Positions 1 to 12,951 are shown, counted from the first letter of the stretch. The stretch: DNA of 64,000 bases from Tetradesmus obliquus (GCA_030272155.1 CP126203.1:2666001-2730000); one strand, 5' to 3'. The notes: generated by a model not told the origin, from the letters alone. Translations and numbers: made by a program.

Positions 1-332
1 CCACAAAGCACCATCGTGCGGAGGCGCACCTCGACATCGTCATAGCCAGCAGCCATAAGCAGGGGCGTCTCGCCTGACTCCAGCCAGACCGCCTCCAGTG
101 GAGCATCAAGCGCTAGCAGCATCGCGACAAGCTGCGCATTGACGGCGTTGCCAGCAGGGTCCTCCATTTGGATCGCATTCAGCAGCAGCATCTGGGGCTG
201 CAGGCTGGGGGGTGCCTGCTGTGTTGTGGTTTGAGCCTTGAGAGCCTTGAGAGCCTTGAAAAGCTGCAGTGAGGCACAACCTGCAAGATGGAGGCGGTTG
301 GGCACGTTCAAATGGGGCAGCAGCAGGACAGC

Positions 333-369
<37 letters not shown>

Positions 370-1288
370 GTAACCAGTAGGTTTTGAAGCAAAGCTGGCT
401 GCCGTGCAGAGGCTCATACACACAAACGCACCAGAGGATGTAGGCCCTTAGGCCAAAAGACTAAAAGGTTCTAGCGTGGAACGTGCGTGACAGCAGCAAA
501 CATAATGGAGCATTGCTCCCACATCCTGCCGCTCCCTTGGGGCGCAAAGCCAATGGCGTTACTGCTTCAGCTTGATTCTAAGTTTGATCATGAGCTGTCC
601 CAAGCCCACCTCAGCATTGAATTGCAGCAGCAGCATCGCCAGCTTGCCGTGATCAAACCCAACTGCCAGATCCAGCGGCCGCGCAGCATCATGTGACCTC
701 GGGTGATTCACATCTGCACCTGCCGTTAGCAGCGCTTCTGCCACCACATACACGCCCTTGCATGCAGCAACTGTGAGCGGAGTTCACTGTTGAGCAGTGT
801 GGCTGCATCTAGCAGCTGCCTCGCTGCTTCTTGCGCTGTGATGTGCTCAGCAGCAGCAGCGGCAGCAGCAGCAGCAGCAGCAGCGCCAGCCGCATCTAGC
901 AGGTACATGAAATAGAGCAGCTGCTCTGCCGATCCCCGCTGATACTCTGCTTCTGCTGCTATCGCATTTTTAGCTTGGCTGCTGCGCTTCCTGCTGCTGC
1001 TGCTGCTGCTGCTGTTGGATGCAGGCTGGTCTAGCAGTGGCTCTTGTGCAAGAGGTGACCAGCAGGCCAGCAGGTGCAGCGGGGTGATGCCGGCACTTTG
1101 CAACTCCTTGCTGATGCAGCAGCCCGGCTGCGCTCCCTTTTTCAGCAGCAGCTTCACAATGTCGCTGCATGATGGGCCAGCCTTGGCAGCATACGCCTGC
1201 AGCACAGCAGCACAGCAGCACAGCAGCACAGCACATTTTCAGCTTGCTGTTTTGCTGCCAATGCAGCGGTCCTGCTGGGTTCCGTTGG

Positions 1289-1329
<41 letters not shown>

Positions 1330-3443
1330 TGCACAATGTCGCTGCATGGGGGGCCAGCCTTGGCCGCGTAGGCCTGCAGAATAGGAGCCAGGCAATATGT
1401 TATGAGAGAGGATAGTTACATGTGTTTCCTGGCACCATGTGATAGTTACATGTGTTTCCTGGCACCATGTGATAGTTACATGTGTTTCCTGGCACCATGT
1501 GATAGTTACATGTGTTTCCTGGCACCATGTGATAGTTACATGTGTTTCCTGGCACCATGTGATAGTTACATGTGTTTCCTGGCACCATGTGATAGTTACA
1601 TGTGTTTCCTGGCACCATGTGATAGTTACATGTGTTTCCTGGCACCATGTGATAGTTACATGTGTTTCCTGGCACCATCTTGGATGGTATGAGCCACAAC
1701 AGGTTTAACACAAGGTCTGAGACCAGAAAAGGAGAGTGAGCACCGTAAAACACAACGCACACCCTTGAGCACCAAATCTCTCATGTTACACCAGAGATGT
1801 CTTACTGCGGTGCGCAACGTTATGACCTGGTCATGTGACCATTCAAAGAAGCTTGCGCACATACGTCATCATGGCCTGTGACATAACCTACACATGATTC
1901 AGGAGGCGATTATGACAGCTATATGCCGCATGCCTGCTGAAGAACTTCAAAGCAACATAACAGCATCAGCTGAATCCTGTACAAAATGACGATGTTGATT
2001 TACTGTCACATTACGTAACATGCCCAGCGCAACAGAGGAGATTCTCAAGGAACTAGCATTCAAATAGCGACTGATAGGGAAGTGTTGTACCATGAGCATA
2101 ACCTACCTGCAGGCCATACAGTGACGCAGCAGCGTCCTCCAGTGCAACCAGTTGCTCCACATCCCTCAGGCGCCTCATGCATGCTTAACCACAGAATGCA
2201 GCCCTGCCCCCACAAGACCTACCTGCAGGCCATACAGCAACTCGGCAGCGCCCTCCAAAGTCCTGCTCATCCCTCACGCTGCTACGCCACACGTCACATT
2301 ACGTTGCATGCCCGACCTAAAAGAGGAGTGACAACCCCAAGAAACCAGGAGCAAAACAAGATGCTCATCACTCTACAGACATGAGCACAACCTACCTGCA
2401 GGCCATACAGCGACTGAGCAGCGTCCTCAAGCTCAATCATCTGCCCCTCGTCCCTTACGCGCCCCATGCATGCCAGGTGCAGCGGGTACAAGCAGTAATC
2501 CTTTACAACAACTGCAGGGTCAGCTCCCAGTTGCAGCAGCTGCTGCACCAGCTTAGCCTTGTGTGCTGCTGCAGCGTAGTGCAGTGCATTCCAGCCGAAT
2601 GAGGTGCAGTCCAGGTGCAGCCGCTGCTGCTGGATGGACGCAAGCTCCTCAGCAGTGGCCTCCTGCAATAGATAAGAACATCAGCAGCAGAAGCAGCAGC
2701 GGCGGCAGCAGTAGCAGCAGCAGACTTGAAGGATTGCAGCTCTCAGACAACGCACTTCAACTTCATGAGGTGCCGCTGCAGGTGCTGGATGACCACAAGC
2801 TCCTCAGGGGTGGCAAACTGCAAGGCGAGTCAGAGTAGCAGGTGCAGCACACACAACAGCGATAGTTTATACTTGGTCTGAAGAGCATCAGAGCACTGGT
2901 AACCACTGCTGGATCTTGTAAACACTCCAAGCACATGATGCTGCTGGATGGCAGCCAGCTCCTCAGGGGTGGCCTCCTGCAAGGTGACAAGGCGACAAGG
3001 AGAGCCAGCAGAGTAGCACGAGCAGCAGGCGGCTCAGCTGTACAGTTCAGACGAAGAATCAGTGATTGCTGCATGACTTGTAGCAACCTTAGCCCAGCCA
3101 AACACCACACGGCAAGACGACTTGGGCGAGCCCCAAAATCCATGCTGCAAACGCAAGTGACACACAGTAACACGCTGCTTGTACCTCTACTGAGCACAGC
3201 GACATACTGCTATTCAACACCAGCTGTGCAGCTGCAGACAGCTTTGCAGCTGCAGACAGTTGTGCAGACGCAGACAGCTGTACCAACCTGCCACTCACCA
3301 GCGCCTGATCTGGGAGCTCCAGTAGGGCTGATGAGCAGAACTTTGCCCGCACCATGTCATGCAGGCTGTCATCAGATGCTGGTGCTGCTGTATCGGCAGG
3401 ATCTGACACAATGCCCTGCAGCGGCACTGATGCAGCCGCCTCT

Positions 3444-3475
<32 letters not shown>

Positions 3476-3524
3476 CTCCGCACCCGACACTGTGCTGTGA
3501 ACCTTGCCAGGTCTGCCGGCCGGC

Positions 3525-3562
<38 letters not shown>

Positions 3563-3846
3563 CCCGCTGCTGCTGCCGCTGTTGTTGACCGGCCACCCAG
3601 CTCCTGCTAGCAGCAGCTTGTGCAGCGTGCTGCGCAGCGTCTGCTGGAACTCCTCGGTTGACCTCTTCACATCATTGGCAGTCATCGCAGCTGCTGGCAT
3701 GTCACTCTGGGGCTGGTGTGTCACAGATGCAATGCAGTACATCAGCGCTGCATTGCCTGCGAGGCTGACAGCCGCCTGCAATCCGTGCACAAACAGCGCT
3801 GGCAGCAAATCACTGTCCACCGCCCCGGCTTCCCTGCGGGGCGTGC

Positions 3847-3895
<49 letters not shown>

Positions 3896-4123
3896 GTCTG
3901 CGATTGCTATCATGGCGCAATCTCTGATGGTGTTGACAAGCAGCAGGCACTGATGCTTGACATCATCAGGCAGCGGCAGCTACTGAGACACCAGTATGTT
4001 TGCGTACTGCAGCTGCACTGCCGCATCCGTCACAGCAACAGCAGCATGGACCAGATCTGGCTCCTGCAGCTGCTGCTGCTGCCGACGCCAGTGCTGCTGT
4101 CGCTGCCGCTCTGCTGAGCTGCC

Positions 4124-4175
<52 letters not shown>

Positions 4176-4722
4176 AGAGCTTGCGCCGCTGTGTCCATCA
4201 GGAAGGCCGCCACCCTTTTTTGCGCAGCTCAGGAGGGGTCTTTGTCTTTCCCAGCAGCTTCACAAAGTCTGGCAGTAGGCAGTACATCTGCTTCACAGCT
4301 GCTGCGCTGATGCCCAGTGGAGTTAGCTGCTGCTGCTGCTGCTGCTGCTGCACTTCTGCATACACGCTGCTCATCAGCGCAGCACAGAGCTCTGGGCTCT
4401 GATCTGTCACTACCGTGACACTGCGCTCACCTGTAGAACACGCAGCAGAGCAATTAGGCAGCAGGAAAGAGATGCTGTGACGTGGCCCTACAGCATGTAA
4501 TGAACAGCCACCAGCCTGCCGTGTGCTGTAATGCACATCCACCAGCCTACCATGTGCTTGCAGGATCGTACAGACTTGGAACACAACACGAGGCCTACTG
4601 CGCAGCACTAAGACCACCAAAGCTGTTTGATGGTGTTTGAGTTGCCAGCTTCACTGCTGTAGCTGCTGCTGCTGCTGCTCCTTACCCGAGGTTGTCCCAC
4701 CAGTCCAAGCAGACTGCATCAT
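1..4722 (-). pseudogene. Ankyrin-repeat gene, decayed paralogue, 3' part outside window
   Basis: This is a paralogue of the ankyrin-RING gene at 5355-12951, read right to left and cut by the window edge. Likely exons are 4722-4686 (start at a double ATG), 4403-3299, 2662-2396, roughly 1190-610 and an exon ending at 30. Ankyrin helices are visible, such as GWNALHYAAAAHKAKLVQQL and ITPLHLLAC. Two frameshifts are seen against the paralogue. At about 4222-4228 a run of six A then three G breaks the frame after PPELRKK; reading resumes one frame over as VAAFLMDTAAQAL. At about 780-786 a GAG ACG equivalent is reduced to GA ACT, breaking an ankyrin repeat before YVVAEALLTAGADV. Homopolymer sequencing error could explain the first but less easily the second. 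Several exons or exon parts are locally duplicated: near 2107, 2223 and 2396; near 2664, 2810 and 2975; and at 1392-1340 versus 1190. A RING end would lie beyond position 1. Confidence 0.6.
1411..1680. repeat. 30-bp minisatellite, 9 copies
   Basis: Nine head-to-tail copies of a 30-base unit starting GATAGTTACATGTGTTTCCT and ending GGCACCATGT. They are essentially identical; only the last copy differs near its end. The array lies in an intron of the ankyrin pseudogene, just upstream (in gene sense) of a duplicated exon segment. Because 30 is a multiple of three it produces open frames on both strands, which are not genes. The near identity implies recent expansion. Confidence 0.97.
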
Positions 4723-5354
4723 GCTCAGTAGGTCGTCTGCGGAACATAGGGGCTATTATGCCTCCTTTTTGTCAACGCGGATCATTGTGCGGGGCGTGCA
4801 GCACGGCACGACAGCTCACCCGCGACGAGCTGGCTCAGGACTTTAGCGGAGGGACATCAGGCAGTACAAACGTTTTTATAGAACACATGTTTTAATAGGA
4901 TGATCAGCTGGCGTGGCTCGTTAGTTTACAAATGCCTAGGTATATTGTCAGGCTGCAGCTGCCTCGCGCCCTGAGGGCTTGTCTTGTTGCCTGGGTGCGC
5001 TGAGCTGTGCCTCGATATCAGGCTCGTGTGTCGCAAAACAAAGAAAGAGGATGTTATTGGTGCCACCACCTTGTGCTGGCTGCTGGCATCCACGTCCCAA
5101 TTTGCGCACACGCTCAGAGGCTGCATTCTACCAGCCACATGGCATGTCAACTGCCATAACTGCCAAGGGTGATTACCCAGTGCAGTGGCTCGACCAGGCT
5201 GCAGGCTCTGAGCTGCTGGTGCATTTCAAGAATGCCATATCATCCGCATGTTTTCATGATGCCAACATGTCAGCGATAAGGGTTTTGCATGCTGCTGTCA
5301 CCTTCTGTGCATGTTTGCACACTCGCATGTTACACAGGCCTGACACAACACCAG
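4723..5354. other. Intergenic interval between the two ankyrin paralogues
   Basis: This interval lies between the first coding exon of the left paralogue and the stop codon of the right one. 4740-4850 resembles 12960-13060, the region just upstream of the other paralogue. Both contain a GTGAGCTG donor-like site preceded by a GAGCTNGCTCG-type stretch, so a 5' untranslated exon is plausible in both genes. I see no separate gene here. Confidence 0.4.
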
Positions 5355-6811
5355 CTAGTTGCCGTGCACGCGCACGCGCTGGTTGCAGGTCTGCCTGCAG
5401 TAGGGGCAGCTGTCCAGTGCTCCCCTGCCCTCCAACTGCTCAGCACAACCACTGCACAGCACCAGGTGCTTGCAGGGCAGCAGCAGCACGTTGCGCAGCC
5501 GCTCCATGCACACAATGCACTTCTTGCGGCTCTGCTTGGGCATGCCCTTGCCAGCAGCAGTGGCAGCAACTGATCCGACACCAGCTGCTGCAGTGCTGAC
5601 ATGGCTGCTGTTTTTGGCAGCTGCAGCCTGCTTCATTGGCTTGTGTGTTGCAGCTGCTCCTGACACAACTGCTGCAGGCAGCACTGCAGCTGCTGTGGTG
5701 GCAGCCGCTACTGGTGCTGCTGGACGCTGCCTGTGATGGGGCTGCTGCCGCTGCTGCTGCTGCGGTTGCAGCGAATGCTTGCTGCTGCTGCTGCTGCCCT
5801 GTGGCGACAGCTGCAGCGCTTTCATCATCGCAGACGGCAGGGCTGGCATGGGCACTGCCTCAAAGTGGCGCTGCTGCCGCTGCTGCTGCCGCCGCTGCTG
5901 CTGGTCCTGCTGCTGCTGCTGCTGTTGCTGGTGCTTGTTAAGCTGCTGGTCTTGCTGCTGCTGCTGCTGCTGCTGCTGAGGCATGTAACAGCCATGCATT
6001 GCTGGCACACCTGTCTGCTGCTGTGCTGCAGCCAGAGGTGGAGGCGACTGCAGAGCAACTACCCCTGCTGCTGTTGGCGGCACTTGTGTGTTTGGAGATG
6101 TCGCAGCTGATCCAGTTACTGCTGCTGTTGCAGGCACAGTACTGCTGCTGCCGCTGCCGGGCCTGTTGTACATGAAGATAGGGTTCAAGCTGCCCCGCCA
6201 GTTCTGCAGGCCAGACGGCGGCGCTGAACTTGGCACAGCAGCAGCAGCAGCACCACCACCTCCTTGCACAACTGCTGACATTGCTGGAGCCTGCATCACA
6301 GCAGCTGCTGCAGCAGTAACAGCTGTCCCTGCAGCCTGGACAACCGCTGTTGGCTGCACTGCTGGCGGTTGTGCTGCTGCTGCAGCAGGCTGCTTTGGCA
6401 CGGCTGAACCAGCAGCAGCAGCTGCACTAGTGCTGCAAACGACAGCTTCTGCAACAACCTGCTGCTGCTGCTGCTGCCGCTGCTGTGTCAACGGTACGGC
6501 TGCCCGCTGCTCCTGCCGTGCTGTCTTCTGCTGCTGCCACGCCTGTTGCTGCTGCTGCTGCTGCTTCTGCTTCTGCTGCTGCTGCTGCTGCTGCCGCACT
6601 TGCTGCTGCTGCACCTCATATGCTTCCTGCTGCAGCATTGCTGATGCGTGTGCCAGGATCTGCTCTGCTGTCTGCTGGCCAGCACCAGGTGCACTGGCCG
6701 CAGCCTGCTGCTGCTGCTGCTGCTGTCTGCTGGAATGCTTCTGGTGCTGCTGCTCCTTCTTCTGCGGCGATGGCTGCTCAGCCGGCTGCCGTGTCTTTGC
6801 TTCCTGCTTGG

Positions 6812-6845
<34 letters not shown>

Positions 6846-9800
6846 GACTGTGCTGCTGCTGGTGGCAGCTTTGCTTGCTGTCTTCTGCGGTGCTGGCAAG
6901 CTGCCATCCCCATTTGGCACAAAGTTGGCTGCAGCTGCTGCTACATCACTGCCTGATGATAGTTCTGCTGGCTTTGCTGCTGCTGTGCTGCTGTCTTGTG
7001 GCTCTTCGCATTCTGCAGAGCCTTCAGCGGCCTCACTACTGCGCTGCATCATGCTGTGTAACTGCTTCTGCTGCTGCTTAGCCTGCTGCTGCTTCTCCTT
7101 CTCCTTGTCTTTCTTCTTGCCTTTCTTGCTACTGCTACTGCTGTTGCTGCCAGCTGCAATGTTGCTGGTGCTGCTGCCGCCACCGAGTGCCTCTATCTCT
7201 GCTGCGAGGGCATCTATGTCTACCGAGTCTGCACCCGGCTGCTGCTGCTGCTGCTGGTCTGCAGTATCTGCACTGGTTTTGCCGAGTGCCTGATAAAGCC
7301 TGCTCAGCTTAGCTGCATCTGCCCGCTCCCTGCGCTGCTTTGCTACCTTCTCTGCTAACTTCAGCCGGCCCTCAATGAAGCTCAGCTGCACAGGAGGCAG
7401 GGTGGCAGCAGCAGAAAGGGCAGCGAAACACATAGCATAAGCACAGTATGTTACGTCATTATAGCAAGATATTAATAGTGCGGCACTGCTTTTGATTGTC
7501 AGCTTGGGCACGGCGCGCCACAGCTGTCACCATTGATTTGAATTTTGTTACTTTTGTGTTACTAACAGTGCAGCCCCACCTTGAGCCCCGGCTTGTTGAT
7601 GCAGAGCATCTCAGGCACGTAGAAGACACTGCCTCCCTTTACTCTCGGCTGCCCGCGTGCCAGCCGCCAGCTTGCACCGGCTTCAACCAGCTTCACCACC
7701 GCCTCAAACTGGCCGGAGTTTGCTGCTGACTGTACCAGGTCATAGTCTGTGTCCTCATCTACGTACGAAGAGTAGTCAGCGCCAGCATCTGCATAGAATC
7801 AGAATAAAAAACAATACTCTTCATGACTGCAGAGCTTCTGACATGGGATTATCGAACATTGATATCAAAAGCATGTTTACTAGGCAAGCTGCATTTCTGA
7901 AGCTGTTGGCAGCTGCTTGCAGGAAAAGGCCAGAGTGCGTTAAACAGCGGCATGAGAGAGTCCAAAGCATGCCTGAATTTGGTACACATATTGGTGCATG
8001 TTTCACAGCCCTGTGTATGGTATGGCAGTAGAGATAATAAACAAGGCAATGGCTCAGCTGATGCACACAGCAGCCTTGCGCTCACCCAGCAGTATCTGCA
8101 TGATGTCTGTCTTGCCTCTGATGCTAACATCAACCTGCCAGGGTGCAGCAGCACAGCAGCAGCAGCAGATTGTAACAGACAGCCCGTAGCACAGTGTCAC
8201 TGTTTGTGCAAGAAGCTTGCTGAACACAGCTCGAGCTTTGGTGAAGTTACTACAGCTAGAGGCCTGCGAGTTTCACAAAGCAACTGCATCCCCATGTGCA
8301 GCGCTATGCTGCAGTGTGGCTTGCAGGCATGCGGCAGTGAAGTGATGTATCCTTAGTGGCTGGATTTCAAATTTCACCTGCTGCAGGTCTATCTCAAGGG
8401 TAATGTGTTTCCGAGCATCACACTGCAGCAAACAGAGTTCCCACATGTTGCTTGCCTCAGCGCACTGCTTGATCTCCCCGCTGACGTCACGCGTGCTTCA
8501 TCGGCAACTCACCAGTGATGTTATCTCAGCAGGCTGCTGTCGCGCTGCCTCTCAATTGCTGCACAGCGTGCTGCTTCACGCATCAACACACATGTAACAC
8601 AACGACTGTACGTGACATAACAACTCACCAGTGCGGTGATCTTGGGAGGCTTCTGCCGCACTGCTTCCAGGTTTGCACCAGCCGCCACCAGCACCCGCAC
8701 GATCTGCAGCAGCAGCAGGACAAAGCCAGCAGCAAATGCCAGTCAGGGACGCAATGAGCTGCAGGACCATGTGATCAGTGCTGCATGCATGTAGTGCTGA
8801 TGCCCTGCAGCACACACAGCACAGCAGTGAGTGCGTGGAGCCCGGAAACAGATTGCTTTGGTGCCGGTTTGGCTCAGCAGCACATACAGCTACTAGCGCC
8901 GGAAACCAACATCCCCGCTTCCTGCAAGTGACTAGGTGAAACAAAATCAAACATCACTCGACGCCGCACCTCAACATCGTCATACGCGACTGCCATGAGC
9001 AGGGCCGTCTCGCCGGACTGCTGCCACACTTCTTCCAGCGGCATGCCCCGCTGCAGCAGCACCTCCACAAGGTGCGCATTCACGGGCGCGTGGCCCAAGT
9101 CCAGCAACGAGATTAAACTCCATAGATCACAATGTACACTCCTGCACGATGTACACTCCTGCACAATGTACACTCCTGCACGATGTACACTCCTGCACAA
9201 TGTACACTCCTGCACACTGTACACTCCTGCACAATGTACACTCCTGCACACCAGATCTGCCAGGTAGAACCCAGGAACGTCATACAATAAGGAGACATTG
9301 CGCAACGCCGCACCTCGACATCGTCATACGCGACTGCCATCAGTAGTGCCGTCTCGCCGGACTGCTGCCACACTTCTTCGAGCGGCATGCCCCGCTGCAG
9401 CAGCACCTCCACAAGGCGTGCATGCACAGGCGCGTGGTCAATCTGGACTGCATTGAGCAGCAGGTTCCTTGGATGCAGGTTGGCTGGAGGGTTTTCGTCA
9501 GCGTTGTCGAATGCCTCCCAGTAGCTGTCGCCAGGCAAGACCTGCAGTGGTGGCGCAAAGATAAGGAAAAGGGGCAGCAGCAGCGGAGGAGTGGCAGCAG
9601 GATGCAGTAGGGTGTGACCTTTCATATGGGCTTGCACAAGCCTGCCAGTAACTGGGTTTGAACCAGGCAGGCGATGCATGGGAACAAAGCAATCAACCAT
9701 GCATGGCGGTCAAGCAAACACATCAGGTCAAGCGAGCATGTTGTGTCAAACATGCATACCGGTCACACATGCAGGCAGCTGTTGCTTGGAAAGCAGTCAG

Positions 9801-10096
9801 CGGCACTGCCACATTTATCAGGACAAAGCCAAGCTCAGTTCCTGCGCCATCACCTCCAACACCGCTGCACATGCATATCTCTCCACGCTGCAGCAGCAGC
9901 CTGCAACACACCTCCTGCCGCGCCTGCTGCTGCAGCCGCTGCAACTATACATCTCCAGGTCACACCTTAGTCCTCAGCACTATACGCAGCATCATACCCA
10001 AGCACTATACGCAAGCACCATACGCAAGCACTACACGCAAGCACCATCTGCAGGCACCATCTGCAAGCAGCAAGCAGCCTCACCTCAGCCCCAAGC

Positions 10097-10182
<86 letters not shown>

Positions 10183-10622
10183 GTCTCGACCATATGATCC
10201 GTCCAACATCACAAGCCAGTAGGCAGCAGATCACTGAACCTCAGGCTTCAAACTCACCTCGGCCCCATGCTCCAGCAGCAGCAGCGCCAGGTGCGCATGC
10301 GCTTGGTCAACCGCCAGATCCAGCGGCCGCGCCGCATCCTTTGACCGCGGGTGGCCCACGTCTGCGCCCGCTGCCAGCAGCGCCTTTGCAACAACATAAG
10401 CACCAGAGTATGCAGCAAACGTCAGCGGCGTCTCGCCGTTGCAATGCGTGCATGCATTCGCAAGCCGCGCCTCCGCTGCTAGACCACCAGCACCACCAGC
10501 AGCACCGTCGTGTGCTGCCTGCAGCAGCATGGTGACAGCTCGCCATTGCTGCGTCAATCCGTCCGAATCTGTGGCGCTTGCTGCTGCCTTATCAGCGTGG
10601 CTGCTGCCCGCCTGGCTGCTGC

Positions 10623-10657
<35 letters not shown>

Positions 10658-11418
10658 ACAGCTGACTTACACCAATCCAGCGCGTGTTCAAATGGCGGCG
10701 CCCAGCACGCCAGCAGGTGCATTGGCGTGATGCCATCAGTTGAAAGCTGGCCGCGGCTGTCAATGCAGCAGTCTGGCCGAGCGCCCTTGTCTAACAGCAG
10801 CTGCACCATGGCGCTGCAGGCTGGGCCTGACTTGATGGCGTACTCCTGCGCGGCAGCAGCACAGCACATACATACATCTCGATGTGGTGCGTCAGATTGG
10901 CATCTGAATGCACAACAGCAGGTTCACAATGGCGCAGCAAGGTGGGCCTGACTTGATGGCGTACTCCTGCGCGCATTGGTGGCAAACTGCAAAGGGATTC
11001 AGCGGTTCAGTACAGCGCATTATGCAGACAGCCAGGGCAACCTTCAGCATGTTGTTGATCCCAAGCAACTGGCCAGTCTGCAGCAACTGCCGTCTAATGG
11101 AACAAAGTTACATGATGTTCTGTGACACCACAACGGCCACTCCAGCCCAGTCGCATATGCGTCACACGCTGTAACATCCTGGCTGCTTTCTGTTCCAGAT
11201 GCACAAACACGGCATGCTGCAGCTATAACATCACGTCCCCCAGCCCATTTGCTGCAGATATGTTTGTTGATTCAGCCGCTCACCGGATCTGGGTGCTCCA
11301 GCAAAGCTGCTGACAAAAACTTTGTCCGCACCGCCTCGTGCAGATTGTCTGCAGATACTGCTGCCCCTGCACGCCCCTGCACAGAGTCCTGCAGCTGCAC
11401 CGATGCAGCCGCTTCCAC

Positions 11419-11463
<45 letters not shown>

Positions 11464-12277
11464 CTGCTTTGCTGTATCTTTGCCCGCACTGGCTGCAGGC
11501 ACAGCAGCAGGATCTGCAGGAGCCTCTGCTGCTGCTGTTCTACTGCCCTTGCAGCTGCCGCTGCTGGCGGCAGCTGCACTGCCTGCCTTGTCGCCTGCAC
11601 TGCTGCTGCTGCTGCTGCTTCTCTTGGGTATGCTAGTTCTGGTGAAGAGCCCTTTCAGGCCTGGAAAAACCTTTGGCCCTGCTAGGCCGTCTGATTTGCC
11701 AGCACCTGCTGCTGCCGCCGCAACGCTGCTGCTGCTGCTGCTGCTGCCCTGCTGTACAGCAGGCTTTGTCAGCACCAACAAGTTGCTGCACACAGCCTGC
11801 TTGAACGCCTCAGGAGACGAACCAATATCTTCCATAGTTGCGGCAACTGGCAGCTTCTTCAGCTGCGGGCATTCTGTCGCCAGGGCAGTGCAGTATGCCA
11901 GCGCTGTTTTCCCTGCAAGGCTGGCAGCCTCCCGCAGCGCTTGCACAAATACAGGCGGCAGCTGCAGATCATCGTCAATCACAATTTCACCTAGGTTGAC
12001 ACCTGCGGACTGCAACGGCAGCCGCCGCTGCTGCTGCTGCTGCTGCGCAGCCTGCTGCAGCAGCTGCTGGTGCTTGTCTCCAATGACTTGTCGCGCTGCA
12101 GCGGTGATGGTTTTGACGACCAGCTTGCAGTGCTTGTTGGCAGCAGCAGGCAGCTGTAGCTGCTGCAGAGCCAGGCTGTGGCACAGCTGCAGCTCCATGG
12201 ACACCTCCATCACAGCCACGTTAGCACTGACTAGATCTTCTGTCTGCTGCTGCTGCTTCTGCTGCTGCTGCTGCTTC

Positions 12278-12314
<37 letters not shown>

Positions 12315-12320
12315 CTGGGA

Positions 12321-12361
<41 letters not shown>

Positions 12362-12951
12362 AGTGCCTGCTCCGCTGCACTCCTCAGGCACGCCACCACC
12401 TTTTCCTGCAGCTCAGGAGGGGCTTCTGTCTCTCCTAGCAGCGCCATGAAATCCAGCATCAACGTATCTAGCTGCCCCATTGCTGCCAACACTTCAATGT
12501 TGAAGCGCTGTGGATCTGGCTTCTGCTCTGCCTGCTGCCGCTGCTGCACCACTGCTGCGTGCACGCTGCCAATGAATGACTGAAACAGCTCTGGGTTAGC
12601 TTCTGCAAACATTGTAAATTCACTGCCACTTGTGGTGCAAGTACAAGCATGCAGAAGCAGTTAGAGGGTGGTGAAAAGCGGGCAAAAAGTGGCATGGTGC
12701 AGAAGCATGCAGTGCACGCACACCAGCATGCTGCATGCTCGCTGCATTGCGATGGACTCATGCTGGTGACGAACTTTGATTTTTATTGCTAACGATCAGC
12801 TTTTGCGACGACCACGAAGACCTCTAAGGCTTGTTACATGCAGCTCCCGGCACTGCTACAGCTGCTGCTGGTGCTGCTGCTGCTGTCGCTCACCCGACGA
12901 TCCTCCAGTGAGCCCTGCAGACTGCAGACTGCTGAATATGCTTCCAGACAT
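5355..12951 (-). CDS. Ankyrin-repeat protein with C-terminal RING finger (probable E3 ubiquitin ligase)
   Basis: Nine exons keep phase throughout: 12951-12894, 12602-11284, 10845-10258, 9541-9314, 8703-8629, 8134-8086, 7788-7580 and 7385-5355 are read as coding, plus a probable upstream non-coding exon. The product is 1,518 residues. The N-terminal part (about 1-460) is rich in Gln, Ser and Ala. Residues about 460-840 carry ankyrin repeats (for example TPLTFAAYSGAYVVAKALL, ETALLMAVAYDDVE, QILLDAGADYSSY). A long poly-Gln linker follows. The last 54 residues form a C3HC4 RING: CIVC, then PCKHLVLCSGC, then CPYC. RINGs of this C-terminal type (as in MGRN1 and IAP relatives) recruit E2 enzymes, so transfer of ubiquitin to ankyrin-bound partners is inferred. 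Fragments of duplicated exons sit in introns at 8514-8560, 8970-9110 and 10895-10980. The exact exon structure lacks transcript support. Confidence 0.8.
8970..9110 (-). repeat. Duplicated ankyrin exon in intron
   Basis: A near-copy of the 3' part of exon 9541-9314. It encodes LVEVLLQRGMPLEEVWQQSG and a second YDDVE ending at a GAG|GTGCGG donor-like site. It lies in the following intron, separated from the real exon by a 17-bp minisatellite. It has no clear acceptor at its 5' edge, so it is probably not spliced in, but mutually exclusive use cannot be excluded. Confidence 0.75.
9130..9252. repeat. 17-bp minisatellite between duplicated exons
   Basis: About seven copies of a 17-base unit resembling CACTCCTGCACAATGTA, with C/A variation in the middle (CACGATG, CACAATG, CACACTG). 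It fills most of the intron segment between exon 9541-9314 and its duplicate at 8970-9110 in the ankyrin-RING gene. Confidence 0.9.
10895..10980 (-). repeat. Partial duplicate of the exon starting at 10845
   Basis: It repeats the 5' part of the ankyrin exon 10845-10258: acceptor-like GCGCAG followed by EYAIKSGPPCCAIVNLLL. It then diverges into intron. It lies immediately upstream of the full exon. Exon 5' ends are duplicated at the matching place in the left paralogue (1392-1340). Confidence 0.75.

Noticed and set aside
1411-1680. CRISPR-like array
   Set aside because: The units are identical and contiguous with no unique spacers, and the DNA is eukaryotic.
1402-1762. Long frames on both strands through the 30-bp repeat
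   Set aside because: They arise only because the unit length is a multiple of three. There is no start context, and the repeat lies in an intron of the ankyrin gene.
6088-7293. 401-codon Cys/Ala-rich plus-strand frame
   Set aside because: It is the antisense shadow of the poly-Gln/Ser exon of the ankyrin-RING gene. Its cysteines come from CTG/TGC repeats.
9640-9675. tRNA T-arm-like CTGGGTTTGAACCAG
   Set aside because: A hairpin is present but no D-arm, anticodon arm or acceptor stem fits upstream. It is probably a SINE relic or chance.
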